The translations under genes and the position numbers were made by a program. This document shows, piece by piece, positions 51,551-60,429 of a DNA stretch of 64,000 bases. This DNA comes from Thermococcus sp. MAR1 (GTDB taxonomy: Archaea; Methanobacteriota_B; Thermococci; Thermococcales; Thermococcaceae). Numbering within the stretch: position 1 is the first letter of the stretch; every line of letters starts with the position of its first letter. The DNA lies in assembly GCF_012027305.1 (NCBI RefSeq), contig NZ_SNUF01000003.1, positions 1 through 64,000 of the forward strand, written 5' to 3'. Under the pieces are notes generated by a model. The model did no database searches. It worked only from the letters and a program-made list of their open reading frames with translations, and had not been told where the DNA came from.

Positions 51551-52901
51551 GTCCGTGGATTAGCCTCACGGTTAGGGCTGAGATAAGGATGAAGCAGTAG
51601 GGGAACAGTGAGGGCACGAACAGCGACACCGGAAGGTACAGGATCGTCATCAGGAGCAGGAAAGCACTCTGGCCCTTCATCTTTATTCCCCTTTCTCCCT
51701 TGGTCATCGTGTAGGCCATCGTCACCAGGGCTAGGGCGCTGTTGAACAGGAACCTCTCCAGATACCCCCATCCGTGCGGGTCCATTCCTTTCGGAAGGCC
51801 AACGGGAACTCCGAACTGGAGGTACATGGTAAGAATCCCCGCGCCTGTTATCAGCAGGTACGCGTAGTTTCTCAGGTGCCTCTTCGGGAACGTGATGACG
51901 AAGGCTATTGGTATGAAGGCCAGATATGGGTTTATAGCCACCGTAAGCAGTGTGAACACCGAGAGAACGAAGGTCTGGAGCAGGGCCTTCCATTTCTCCG
52001 GGGAGAATGTCACATTGCTTATTATCGCGAGGGTTATCGCGAGACCCGCCAGTCCGAGGGCGCTACCGTTGATGTGATACAGGTTTTCCCTGAACATGGG
52101 GGCAACGAACGTAAGCCCGAATATCATAAAGCCGAGCTCACGAGCCCTCTTGGGTGCCAGGTAGAAGGAGAACGATGCTATCAGTAGGATGAGAATCCAG
52201 TGGACGAAGATTACGTTCTCCTCGATGGGGGGCACGAACCTGAAGATGAACCCCATTATCATGCTGAGGGGAGACTCGGGAGAACCGCCCACGGCGAATG
52301 TTACCGCTTGGAGGAGGTAGCGCAGGAACCGCTCCGTCAGGACGGGTCTCTGGGCGGTCAGGTACCATAAGATGAAGAGCGATGCGGTTAGGATATAGAA
52401 GCTGCCCGCGTGGCTGTTGTCGCGCCTCAGGGCGAGCAGGAACGTCAGGATGATGATGGATAGGAGCGCTAAAAAAGCCACCACCGAGCCGCGAGGGGGA
52501 TTCCAAAGCCCTTCGAAGGCCCTCTCGGTTATGTAGATGTTGTCCTCGGAGCCGGTTATGAGGACTGTGCCGTTGAGGACGACGATCGAGGGGAGAAGGG
52601 AAGCGTTGGCGGGGAGCCCCGTGAGGTTCCAAATCTTTGCCATCGCGGGATTGTTGTAGACGTTTCCGACCAGAACCAAGGTATCATTGCCGTGGGGTTT
52701 TATCGTGTAGAGCCTCTCGTCCACGTAGTACGCCCATCCCCTTGCCCAATCATCGTTACCCGCTATGACAGTGTAGGTTGAGCTTGAGTTTAGAAATGCC
52801 TGAAACGTATCCTGGCTGGGATAGTAACTTAACCTCTCCGCGGAGACCAGTGGAAGGGCGGTTAGGATGATTAGAGTTACCAGAACGAGGGCCCGTTTCA
52901 T
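51534..52901 (-). CDS. Uncharacterised polytopic membrane protein with signal peptide
   Basis: The 455-aa protein starts with a signal sequence (RALVLVTLIILTALPLVSA). An exported domain of about 120 residues follows with several N-x-S/T sites (NSSSTYTVIAG, NDTLVLVGN). About nine or ten hydrophobic helices follow. Nothing identifies a substrate. The design resembles archaeal surface or glycan-related membrane proteins, but no glycosyltransferase motif is visible. A GGGAGGGA site precedes the ATG. Confidence 0.68.
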   Translation of the reverse strand: MKRALVLVTLIILTALPLVSAERLSYYPSQDTFQAFLNSSSTYTVIAGNDDWARGWAYYVDERLYTIKPHGNDTLVLVGNVYNNPAMAKIWNLTGLPANASLLPSIVVLNGTVLITGSEDNIYITERAFEGLWNPPRGSVVAFLALLSIIILTFLLALRRDNSHAGSFYILTASLFILWYLTAQRPVLTERFLRYLLQAVTFAVGGSPESPLSMIMGFIFRFVPPIEENVIFVHWILILLIASFSFYLAPKRARELGFMIFGLTFVAPMFRENLYHINGSALGLAGLAITLAIISNVTFSPEKWKALLQTFVLSVFTLLTVAINPYLAFIPIAFVITFPKRHLRNYAYLLITGAGILTMYLQFGVPVGLPKGMDPHGWGYLERFLFNSALALVTMAYTMTKGERGIKMKGQSAFLLLMTILYLPVSLFVPSLFPYCFILISALTVRLIHGLTPGT

Positions 52902-52988
52902 CGTATCCCTCCCAGTGAGATACCCAGAAGTGGTTAAAAAGTTAATGCAGAGGAAGTCGATAAAGAAGGAAAAGGATTCGTTAGAGGA

Positions 52989-53894
52989 TTACTCCCCCTT
53001 GGATTCATCGGGGGCTTCCTTCTCGCCTTTCATAGCTTCAAGCTTCTCCACGAGCTTGTCAACTATCTCCATGAAGGCCTTCGCCGCCACGGTGTCCTCG
53101 TAGAGAACTATTGGAATCCCCGCGTCGCTGGCCTCTCTGGCCCTGAGGTCTATCGGAATCTCTCCGAGGAAGTCAACACCTTCCTTCTCGGCGAGCTTCT
53201 TTCCGCCACCCTTGCCGAAGATGTCTATCTCGTTGCCGCAGTGCGGGCAGATGAGGTAACTCATGTTCTCGATGACAGCGACGTAGGGCACCTCCATCTT
53301 CTTCATCATGTTGACGGCCTTGCCTGTGTCGAGCAAAGCGACCTCCTGAGGGGTAGTGACTATCACAGCGGCGTCGAGCTTGAGGGTCTGGGTAACGGTG
53401 AGTATCTCGTCGCCGGTTCCCGGGGGGAAGTCGATTATCATGAAGTCCAGCGAACCCCACTTGACGTCGCCGAGGAGCTGCTTGATGGCTTTGGTGACGA
53501 GCGAACCGCGCCAGATTATCGGCTGATCCTCCGGGACGAGGAAGCCCATGCTCATGACCTTGATCGGGGTTGTCTGGCCAAGGAAGTCGTTCATCGGGGG
53601 TATCATCTCAAACCTGCCGTCTTCCATCTTCTCGGCCAGAACCTCGGCCTTGTCGACGCCGAGCATCTTGGCGACGTTCGGTCCGTGTATGTCGGCGTCG
53701 AGTATTCCGACGAAGTAGCCCTTCTTTGCCAGAGCGGCGGCGATGTTAACCGCAACGGTGCTCTTTCCAACGCCCCCCTTACCGCTCAGGACGGCTATCT
53801 TGTACGTCCACTTTTCCTGCTTCTCGTTTATCCTCTGGGTGAGGGGATCAGCGCCCAGTCCGCCTATGTTGAGTGTGGGAGCTTTGATGGTCAT
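52989..53894 (-). CDS. Mrp/NBP35-type iron-sulfur carrier ATPase
   Basis: The 301-aa ATPase belongs to the ApbC/Mrp/NBP35 family, which binds and transfers [4Fe-4S] clusters to apoproteins. The deviant Walker A is SGKGGVGKST near residues 37-46, and DADIHGPN and IIDFPPGTGDE follow. CPHC near 216-219 is the cluster-binding motif. The window is rich in Fe-S enzymes (CODH, POR, GAPOR, Tes, UDG) that would need such a carrier. The ATG follows GGAGGTGA. Two inverted repeats cover its promoter. Confidence 0.9.
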   Translation of the reverse strand: MTIKAPTLNIGGLGADPLTQRINEKQEKWTYKIAVLSGKGGVGKSTVAVNIAAALAKKGYFVGILDADIHGPNVAKMLGVDKAEVLAEKMEDGRFEMIPPMNDFLGQTTPIKVMSMGFLVPEDQPIIWRGSLVTKAIKQLLGDVKWGSLDFMIIDFPPGTGDEILTVTQTLKLDAAVIVTTPQEVALLDTGKAVNMMKKMEVPYVAVIENMSYLICPHCGNEIDIFGKGGGKKLAEKEGVDFLGEIPIDLRAREASDAGIPIVLYEDTVAAKAFMEIVDKLVEKLEAMKGEKEAPDESKGE

Positions 53895-53909
53895 CTAATT
53901 CACCTCCGG

Positions 53910-53954
53910 CTTAGGTTGGCCTAAGGTGCTTAAAAGTTTTGTCCAAAACTTTTA
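53910..53954 (-). promoter_or_regulatory. Promoter of the Mrp gene with two adjoining inverted repeats
   Basis: CTTAGG-TTGG-CCTAAG (53910-53925) lies where transcription should begin. TAAAAGTTTTG (53931-53941) pairs perfectly with CAAAACTTTTA (53944-53954), covering the minus-strand TATA-like ACTTTTAAGC (53926-53935). The pair suggests controlled expression, for example in response to iron or oxidants, but no regulator is identified. Confidence 0.45.
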
Positions 53955-54025
53955 CAGTATTATACATATATGGGTATCAGGCTGTGAGATGAAAGTTGAA
54001 AGAAACAGAGAGAGCAGCGTGTTAA

Positions 54026-54931
54026 CTACTCCGCGTACTTCAGGAGGATATCTTTCAGCTCTAGGGCTTTCACGTAGGTCGGTGACTCGGGATTGGCGAG
54101 TATTGCCTCTATCTCCGGGTCGTACTCCTCCACCATCTCATCGTAGGGGATCACCGTCTTCGTGGTGAAGTCGTTGAAGCCGAGCTCGTTCAGGATTCTC
54201 TCGACCTTTTCCACGTGAGTACTCTTCTTCACTTTGTTGATTACCAAGTGGATGTGCTCTATGCCCAACTGCTTCGCCAGTTTCGCCGCATCAACCGCCA
54301 CCTGAACGGAGTTGTAGGTTGGCTCTGTGAGTATAACCGCCTGCTTGAAGCCCTTAGCTAGGGCCCTTCCAAAGTGCTCCAGCCCGGCCTGCGTGTCCAT
54401 CAGGATTATCTCGCCCTTCCGGAGGTTTATGTACTTGATGACGGCATCGAGAAGAGCATTTTCGGGGCAGAGACAGCCGGCCGCGGCCTGAACTACACTT
54501 CCCATGACGAGGAGCATGACGCCATCAGGTCCAACGACACCGAAGCGGTCAACGACGTCCCTGACGTCGGGGGTAAGCGAAAAGTAGAGCCCCCAGTTGG
54601 TACCGGGTCTTGCTCCGGTCTTCTCCTCTATGTAATCCAAGTTTCTGTTGAGGGGGACTATCTTATCGCGCACTTCCTTTGGAACGCCGAGGGCGTGTGC
54701 GAGATTCATCTGAGGATCCTCATCAACGGCCAGAACACGGTAGCCATCCCTGGCTAGGAGCCTCGCGAGAATAGCCGTCATTGTGGTTTTTCCAACTCCA
54801 CCCTTGCCCGTTATCACGACCCTGAAGCCCTCCTCAGGGCCCTGTTTTTTGGTTCGTTCCCTTAACTCATCGGCGATTTCAAACAGCTTCTTTCTCCTTT
54901 TCTCATCCTCTGGATTCAGAGGTTTTGTCAT
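54026..54931 (-). CDS. cooC: CooC-type CODH nickel-insertion ATPase
   Basis: The 301-aa MinD-fold ATPase matches CooC, which helps load nickel into carbon monoxide dehydrogenase. The deviant Walker A GKGGVGKTT is near residues 42-50 with the signature lysine kept. VDEDPQMNLAHALG is the switch I segment. CLCPENALL contains the CxC that binds metal at the dimer interface. A 35-residue charged N-terminal extension precedes the fold. It is divergent from cooF-cooS across 336 bases. TATA-like CATTTATATC (54962-54971) and a GAGGTG site serve it. Confidence 0.9.
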   Translation of the reverse strand: MTKPLNPEDEKRRKKLFEIADELRERTKKQGPEEGFRVVITGKGGVGKTTMTAILARLLARDGYRVLAVDEDPQMNLAHALGVPKEVRDKIVPLNRNLDYIEEKTGARPGTNWGLYFSLTPDVRDVVDRFGVVGPDGVMLLVMGSVVQAAAGCLCPENALLDAVIKYINLRKGEIILMDTQAGLEHFGRALAKGFKQAVILTEPTYNSVQVAVDAAKLAKQLGIEHIHLVINKVKKSTHVEKVERILNELGFNDFTTKTVIPYDEMVEEYDPEIEAILANPESPTYVKALELKDILLKYAE

Positions 54932-55267
54932 AATCGAGCACCTCTAATGATTGAAATACGGCGATATAAATGCTTTTAGGTTCGACATACGAACTCAATG
55001 ATTCTACAAATTTGGGTAATTAATGCCATTTTTCTGGAACTTATGTACATTCTTTTATAGATGACCTTTGATGGACAGAAATGTATAACCTTTGGTTTCA
55101 CACTTTTGGGTAGTTATCTCGCGGGAGGGCCTATGTGACCCTGATTCATTGCATTGTTGTATTTTTTAACGATTTTTGTTACAATTTTAAAGACTATCCC
55201 CGGGTTGTATGTTAAAACGGAAAGGGATTTATAAAGTATACGTCAAAAAGAACAACGGTGATTTCCT
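54932..55267. promoter_or_regulatory. Divergent control region between cooC and cooF
   Basis: This 336-base gap holds promoters for both directions: CATTTATATC for cooC (54962-54971, minus) and ATTTATAAAG for cooF (55227-55236, plus). A near-identical 12-mer occurs twice, TTTGGGTAATTA (55011-55022) and TTTGGGTAGTTA (55105-55116), 94 bases apart in direct orientation. These could be sites for a CO- or redox-responsive activator. No gene is visible in the gap and no CO regulator gene is adjacent. Confidence 0.5.
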
Positions 55268-55873
55268 ATGCCCACCGATTCAAAGCCTACTATTTTCATA
55301 AATCCAGCGAAGTGCATTGGCTGTCGGCAGTGTGAGATAGCGTGTGCAGTGGAACACTCCCAGAGCAAGGACCTCTTCTCGGCGATCTTTGAGGATCCGC
55401 TGCCCCTGCCGAGGATACACATTCTCCCCATGGGGGCCTACAACGTACCCATGAACTGCCGGCACTGCGATGGCGCACCCTGTGTTGAGGTATGTCCCAC
55501 CGGTGCGCTCTATCACGACGAAGACGGCGCGGTTATGATAACCCCTGAAAAGTGCATCGGCTGCAAGATGTGTGCCATCGTCTGTCCGTTTGGTATTCCC
55601 GAGTTCGAAGCCCTCAACGGTGTGATGTTCAAGTGCGACCTGTGTCCCGACAGAAGGGTCGAAGGAAAACTTCCAGCGTGCGTTGAGGCGTGCAAGACCG
55701 GGGCGCTCCAGTTCGGCACTATTGATGAGATAGTCTCCAACGTCAGGAAAGAAACGGCCGAGAGGATAATCAGGCTGAAAGAAGGCACATATGAGGAGGA
55801 ATACAACGGTTGGGACCTTTTCAGGTCCATGTACGCCGAAATTATTCGTATTAATGAGGGGGAGTCGAAATGA
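55268..55873 (+). CDS. cooF: CooF-like ferredoxin subunit of carbon monoxide dehydrogenase
   Basis: The 201-aa protein carries cysteine sets for four [4Fe-4S] clusters: CIGCRQCEIAC, CRHCDGAPCVEVC, CIGCKMCAIVC and CDLCPDR...CVEAC. This is the CooF/HycB electron-transfer type. It takes electrons from CooS and passes them to ferredoxin, a flavoprotein or a hydrogenase. The ATG follows GGTGAT, with TATA about 32-41 bases upstream. Its stop overlaps the cooS start by four bases, implying paired synthesis. Confidence 0.92.
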   Translation: MPTDSKPTIFINPAKCIGCRQCEIACAVEHSQSKDLFSAIFEDPLPLPRIHILPMGAYNVPMNCRHCDGAPCVEVCPTGALYHDEDGAVMITPEKCIGCKMCAIVCPFGIPEFEALNGVMFKCDLCPDRRVEGKLPACVEACKTGALQFGTIDEIVSNVRKETAERIIRLKEGTYEEEYNGWDLFRSMYAEIIRINEGESK

Positions 55874-57840
55874 AGAAGTATAAAGAAGTCTCCATCGATA
55901 GTACCACCCAGCGGATGTACGAACGGGCCCAGGAGATGGGCATCGAAACTGTGTGGGAGCGGCTTGAGAAGCAACAGCCGCAGTGCGGTTACGGCCTCCT
56001 TGGAGTCTGCTGCAGGAACTGTATGATGGGACCGTGCAGGATCAACCCCTTTGGAGGTGAGCCAAGGAGGGGCGTCTGCGGTGCCGATGCCGACACTATA
56101 GTCGCCAGGAACCTCCTCAGGATGATAGCAGCCGGTGCTGCTGCCCACAGCGACCACGGGCGGCACGTGGCTTTAACCCTGCTCATAGCGGCCGAGATGG
56201 CCGAGAAGTTCAAGAAGGAAGGGAAGCCCGTCCTTGAGCTGGATAACATGGCCTCGAACGTTCTGCCTTATCAGGTTAGGGACGTTGAGAAGCTTAAAGC
56301 GGTTGCCAAGAGACTCGGAATCGAGACCGAGGGCAAGACTATAAGGGAGCTTGCCAGGGAAGTTGCCGAAGTGGCGCTCCACGATTTCGGAAAGCAGGAT
56401 GAGGAGGCGCTGGCCTTCCTCAAGGCCTATCTCAACCCCAAGACCTACGAGATATTCGAGAAGGCCCCCGAAAAGGCCGGCATGCCCTGGTTCGAGAACG
56501 GCATCCTGCCGAGGGGAATCGACAGGGAGATAGTGGAGAGCCTCCACAGGACACACATAGGAACAGATCACGACCCGGTTAGCATACTCCTCCACGGTCT
56601 GAAGACTTCCCTCGGCGATGCTTGGGGTGGTTCTTTAATAGCGACTGAGCTCCAGGACATACTCTTCGGAACGCCACAGGTTATAAAGGCCGAGGCCAAC
56701 CTTGGGGTTCTGAAGGAGGACTACGTCAACATAGTCGTCCACGGCCACGAGCCGGTTTTGTCTGAGAAGATAGTCGAGGCGGCACAGGATCCTGAATTGC
56801 TCGAACTCGCCGAGAAACTCGGCGCCAAAGGAATAAATGTCGTCGGAATGTGCTGTACCGGTCTTGAGGTTCTCATGAGGCACGGCATACCCATAGCCGG
56901 CAACTTCCTCCAGCAGGAGATGGCCATAGTTACCGGCGCAGTTGAGGCCATGGTCGTTGACGTGCAGTGTATAATGCCCGCGACGGTTGACGTGGCCAGG
57001 TGCTTCCACACCAAGATAATAGATACCAGTCCGCTGGCAACGTTCCCTGGAGCCATACACATCAAGTTCGACGAAAGGAGAGCGGATGAGATAGCCAGGG
57101 AGATAGTCAGGACCGCTGTTGAGAACTTCCCGAACCGGTCGAAGCAGAGGGTAGAGATACCCAAGGAGAAGATGGCAGGATACGTTGGCTTCAGCGTCGA
57201 GGCAATACTCAAACACTTCGGAGGCTCCCTCAAGCCCCTGGAGGAGGCGATAGTCGAGGGCAAGATAAAGGGCGTCGCCGGCTTGGTCGGATGCAACAAT
57301 CCCAAGATAAAGCAGGACCACAACCACATAAAGATAGCCAACGAGCTGATGAAGAGGGACGTTCTCCTCATAGGAACCGGTTGCTGGGCAACAGCGGCGA
57401 TGAAGTACGGTATTTTCCTGCCCGAGTACGTTGACACCGAGAACGTCGGGCCCGGCCTGAGGGAGTTCGCCAAGGAGTGGGGCATTCCTCCCGCCCTCAA
57501 CATGGGTTCGTGCGTTGACTGCACGAGGATGCTGGTTTTAGCTGACCTCATAGCGAGGGATCTGAACGTCCCCATCTCGGCATTACCAGTGGTGGGCTCC
57601 GCCCCCGAGGCCATGACCGAGAAGGCGGTCTCAATCGGAACCTACTTCGTGGCCAGCGGAATCACCACTCACCTCGGCATAGTTCCGCCGGTTCTCGGCG
57701 GTCCAAAGGTGGTGAAGATCCTCACGCAGGATCTCTACGACATCGTTGGAGCGGCCTTCATAGTGGAGCCCGACCCGTACAAGGCAGCGAAGCTGATGTA
57801 CGACCACATAATGAAGAAGAGGAAGGAGCTCGGCATCTGA
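55870..57840 (+). CDS. cooS: Carbon monoxide dehydrogenase, catalytic subunit (Ni-Fe)
   Basis: The 656-aa enzyme oxidises CO with water to CO2, two protons and two electrons. Near the N-terminus, CGYGLLGVCCRNCMMGPC (39-56) supplies the B- and D-cluster cysteines. C-cluster ligands are provided by the GHEPVL histidine and by cysteines in GMCCTG, VQCIMP, GCNNPK, GTGCWAT and GSCVDCTR. The length suits monofunctional CODH rather than the acetyl-CoA synthase-linked form. Its neighbours supply nickel loading (CooC), an electron outlet (CooF) and a likely NAD(P) link. Known Thermococcus CODH loci often include a Mbh-like hydrogenase and Mrp antiporter; neither follows here. Confidence 0.95.
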   Translation: MKKYKEVSIDSTTQRMYERAQEMGIETVWERLEKQQPQCGYGLLGVCCRNCMMGPCRINPFGGEPRRGVCGADADTIVARNLLRMIAAGAAAHSDHGRHVALTLLIAAEMAEKFKKEGKPVLELDNMASNVLPYQVRDVEKLKAVAKRLGIETEGKTIRELAREVAEVALHDFGKQDEEALAFLKAYLNPKTYEIFEKAPEKAGMPWFENGILPRGIDREIVESLHRTHIGTDHDPVSILLHGLKTSLGDAWGGSLIATELQDILFGTPQVIKAEANLGVLKEDYVNIVVHGHEPVLSEKIVEAAQDPELLELAEKLGAKGINVVGMCCTGLEVLMRHGIPIAGNFLQQEMAIVTGAVEAMVVDVQCIMPATVDVARCFHTKIIDTSPLATFPGAIHIKFDERRADEIAREIVRTAVENFPNRSKQRVEIPKEKMAGYVGFSVEAILKHFGGSLKPLEEAIVEGKIKGVAGLVGCNNPKIKQDHNHIKIANELMKRDVLLIGTGCWATAAMKYGIFLPEYVDTENVGPGLREFAKEWGIPPALNMGSCVDCTRMLVLADLIARDLNVPISALPVVGSAPEAMTEKAVSIGTYFVASGITTHLGIVPPVLGGPKVVKILTQDLYDIVGAAFIVEPDPYKAAKLMYDHIMKKRKELGI

Positions 57841-57873
57841 GCTCCCTCTTTTATTCCCTTTTGAGGTGGGACG

Positions 57874-58344
57874 ATGTTCAAGCGCATCAAGGGATTATTC
57901 GGGAGGGAAGAGAAGGCCTCCCTTTCACCCCCGGCCGAGACTCCGGAAAAGGAAGGCTTAAACGCTGACGCCTGCATAGGCTGCGCCCTCTGTGCCCAGG
58001 TGTGTCCACACAACGCGATATTCGTTATAGATAACGGTAAGAAGGTCATCTCCTTCCATCCTGAGCTCTGCAGGGAGTGTAATTACGAGTGCAACGAGAT
58101 ATGTCCGACGAAGGCTATCCAAGGTCACCCTGACAGGCTCGACCTCGAGTTCGAGTACGCCCACTGCCAGGTCTGTGGTAGGAAGCTGGACTACACCGTT
58201 AAAACCGCGGAGTTCCTCTACCACAAGCTCGAAAAGTTCTACGATCATCCTGAGGTCGTCTTCATGTGTGACAGATGCAAGCACGATCGCGTCAAGGAGT
58301 TCCCGAGCGAGTACCTGAGGTTCTTCGGGGGGACCGTTAAATGA
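57874..58344 (+). CDS. Ferredoxin-like protein with two [4Fe-4S] clusters and a zinc-ribbon-like tail
   Basis: The 156-aa protein has CIGCALCAQVCP and CRECNYECNEICP, two ferredoxin-type clusters (the second slightly irregular). A tail with CQVCGRKL and CDRCKHD can bind zinc or another cluster. It resembles HycF/NuoI-like polyferredoxin subunits seen in formate hydrogenlyase and NADPH-oxidoreductase operons. It lies 33 bases after cooS and is coupled by ATGA to the next gene, suggesting it delivers electrons to the flavoprotein. Confidence 0.83.
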   Translation: MFKRIKGLFGREEKASLSPPAETPEKEGLNADACIGCALCAQVCPHNAIFVIDNGKKVISFHPELCRECNYECNEICPTKAIQGHPDRLDLEFEYAHCQVCGRKLDYTVKTAEFLYHKLEKFYDHPEVVFMCDRCKHDRVKEFPSEYLRFFGGTVK

Positions 58345-59393
58345 GGGGCATAAAGTTCTCCTTTCTCTGCAGAGAGAAGCCCAATCCGACGGGGAAAAGA
58401 GTAGCAATAATCGGCGCCGGACCTGCTGGACTCACGGCTGCCGGCTACCTCGTCTGCAGGGGACACGACGTTGACATCTACGACAAAATGCCCGAGCCCG
58501 GCGGCTTGATGCTCTTCGTCATCCCGGAGTTCAGGATTCCAGTCGAGAGGGTTCGCCTCGGCGCGAAGGAACTTGAGGAGGAGTTTGAGGTAACCTACTA
58601 CCCGAGGACGAAGGTCATGGAGGATGAGCGGGAGGACGAGGGCGACGAGTTCTACGAGAGGGTCGTTAGGCTCAGTGAGCTCAGGGAGAACTACGACGCG
58701 GTTCTAATAGCCACCGGAATCTGGAACGTGAGGAGGATTGGAATTCCTGGGGACGACCTGGAGGGCATACTCTCACCGCTGGAGCTCCTCTTCTGGATAA
58801 AAGGTTACGAACTCGGCTACGTTCCGAGGGATAAGGTCCCCAAGCTGGAGGGCAAGAAGGTCGGGATAATAGGGGCGGGCCTCACGGCCGTTGACGTTGC
58901 CTTTGAGTGCAACCGCCTCGGTGCGGAGGTTGAGATATTCTACCGCAGGACGATAAGGGAAGCCCCCGCCGGAGCCTACGAGATAAACATCCTGCGGAAC
59001 AGGGGGGTCAAGTGGTTCGAGCTCGTCACTCCAAAGCGCGTGATAGGTGAGAACGGCCGCGTTAGGGCCATAGAACTCCTTAGAACCCGTCTTGGAGAGC
59101 CCGATGAAACCGGAAGGAGGAGGCCTATACCCATTGAAGGCTCGGAGTTCCAGGTTGAGCTCGACTACCTGGTCTTCGCCATAGGCATGGTCTCCACCCC
59201 ACCGGTTAACGGCTCCTACATCGTCACCGACAGGAGGGGCAGGATCGTAGTTGATTCCAGGCACATGACCAGCGTCGAGGGAATTTTCGCCGCCGGGGAT
59301 GTCGTCAACGGCCCGACGAAGGTCGGCAGGGCGATAAAGGACGGCCTCTATGCGGCAGTCTCAATCGACGGGTGGCTCAGGGGGGAGCCCTGA
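58341..59393 (+). CDS. GltD/NfnB-like FAD-NAD(P) oxidoreductase
   Basis: The 350-aa flavoprotein matches the NAD(P)H-dehydrogenase half of glutamate synthase small subunit, sulfide dehydrogenase and NfnB. VAIIGAGPAGLTAAGYLVCRG binds FAD, KVGIIGAGLTAVDVAFECNRLG binds NAD(P), and GIFAAGDVVNGPTKVGRAIKDG closes the FAD site. The N-terminal cluster domain of GltD is absent; the two ferredoxins on either side probably replace it. It would connect CO oxidation to NAD(P)H formation, or run in reverse. It overlaps both neighbours. Confidence 0.88.
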   Translation: MRGIKFSFLCREKPNPTGKRVAIIGAGPAGLTAAGYLVCRGHDVDIYDKMPEPGGLMLFVIPEFRIPVERVRLGAKELEEEFEVTYYPRTKVMEDEREDEGDEFYERVVRLSELRENYDAVLIATGIWNVRRIGIPGDDLEGILSPLELLFWIKGYELGYVPRDKVPKLEGKKVGIIGAGLTAVDVAFECNRLGAEVEIFYRRTIREAPAGAYEINILRNRGVKWFELVTPKRVIGENGRVRAIELLRTRLGEPDETGRRRPIPIEGSEFQVELDYLVFAIGMVSTPPVNGSYIVTDRRGRIVVDSRHMTSVEGIFAAGDVVNGPTKVGRAIKDGLYAAVSIDGWLRGEP

Positions 59394-59917
59394 TGGAGAG
59401 GAAGTACCTCTACCTCGACCACCTCACGTGCATTGGTTGTGAAACCTGTGAGACCGTCTGCGACTTTATCCATGATGGGAGCCCGCACATAAGAATTTAC
59501 GTGACGGAGAACAAGCAGTACCTCCCGATAAACTGCAAGCACTGCGACGACGCTCCCTGCGTGAGGGTCTGCCCAACCGATGCCATCTACCGGGACGAGG
59601 ATGGAGCCGTGAGGATAGCCGAGAACAGGTGCATCGGCTGTCTCGCCTGTCTCCAGGTGTGTCCCTACGGCGTTCCCTTCTACAGCCTTAAGGTCAGGGC
59701 AATAACCAAATGCGACATGTGTGCAGACAGACGTGAGGTGGGTCTCGAACCGGCCTGCGCCCTCATGTGCCCGGCGGAGGCCATCCAGTACGGCCCGCTG
59801 GAGATGGTCCTTGAACTCGTCAACGAGAGGCGCGCCAGGAACATACCCGAGCACAGGAGGGAGCTGAGTGAGGAAGAGCTCAGGAAGAGCGTGAGTTCCG
59901 GCTACGTTCTTCTCTGA
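59393..59917 (+). CDS. Four-cluster ferredoxin (HycB/CooF type)
   Basis: The 174-aa protein carries CIGCETCETVC, CKHCDDAPCVRVC, CIGCLACLQVC and CDMCADR...CALMC, cysteine sets for four [4Fe-4S] clusters, and is a paralogue of the CooF in the same operon. The ATG at 59393 shares a base with the preceding stop (TGATG) and follows GGGGGAG. Its presence downstream of the flavoprotein suggests a second electron path, perhaps to a hydrogenase encoded elsewhere. Confidence 0.87.
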   Translation: MERKYLYLDHLTCIGCETCETVCDFIHDGSPHIRIYVTENKQYLPINCKHCDDAPCVRVCPTDAIYRDEDGAVRIAENRCIGCLACLQVCPYGVPFYSLKVRAITKCDMCADRREVGLEPACALMCPAEAIQYGPLEMVLELVNERRARNIPEHRRELSEEELRKSVSSGYVLL

Positions 59918-59938
59918 TATCTTTTTGGAGGTTTCACC

Positions 59939-60400
59939 GTGAGGATCGACGAGATAATCGGAGATGCGCGCAGGATAGTCCTCTGTGGCGTGGGCAACGA
60001 GAAACGCGGTGATTATGGATTTGGGGCCTATCTGGCCGAGGCCCTTTCTCTGGCGGTGGAGAATCCCAACTTCCTTCCGATCAACTGCCACGACGTTCCT
60101 GAGAGCCAGGCGGGGGCCATAATACGCTTTCGTCCGGAGCTGGTGATAGTTGCGGTCCCCCTTGAATTCGGGAGTGGGCCCGGTAAAGTGGTCGCTGCCG
60201 ACCCCTGGGAGGCTATTGGAGATGTTCCCGAGGACTTCCGCTTCCAGCTCAGGGTGACGCTCGACCATCTGGCCGAGATGCTTCCGGAGACCCGGTTCCT
60301 GCTCCTCGGCTGTCAGCCCGGGGACTGGATGGAAGTGAGCGAGGAAATTAAAAACTGCGTTAGGGCCCTCGCGCTGGCCTTCAAGGATGCGGTGGATTAA
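59939..60400 (+). CDS. Hydrogenase maturation-type endopeptidase (HycI/HyaD family)
   Basis: The 153-aa protein matches the peptidases that trim the C-terminus of NiFe hydrogenase large subunits after nickel loading. IVLCGVGNEKRGDYGFGAYLAEAL holds the metal-binding acidic residue region, and LLGCQPGDWMEVSEEIKNCV matches the C-terminal part of HycI-like members. No hydrogenase large subunit lies in the window, so its client is elsewhere or non-canonical. It starts with GTG, six bases after GGAGGT, and is the last gene of the CODH operon. Confidence 0.85.
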   Translation: MRIDEIIGDARRIVLCGVGNEKRGDYGFGAYLAEALSLAVENPNFLPINCHDVPESQAGAIIRFRPELVIVAVPLEFGSGPGKVVAADPWEAIGDVPEDFRFQLRVTLDHLAEMLPETRFLLLGCQPGDWMEVSEEIKNCVRALALAFKDAVD

Positions 60401-60429
60401 CGCCAAAAAAGCCAGGAAAAAGGAAAGGC

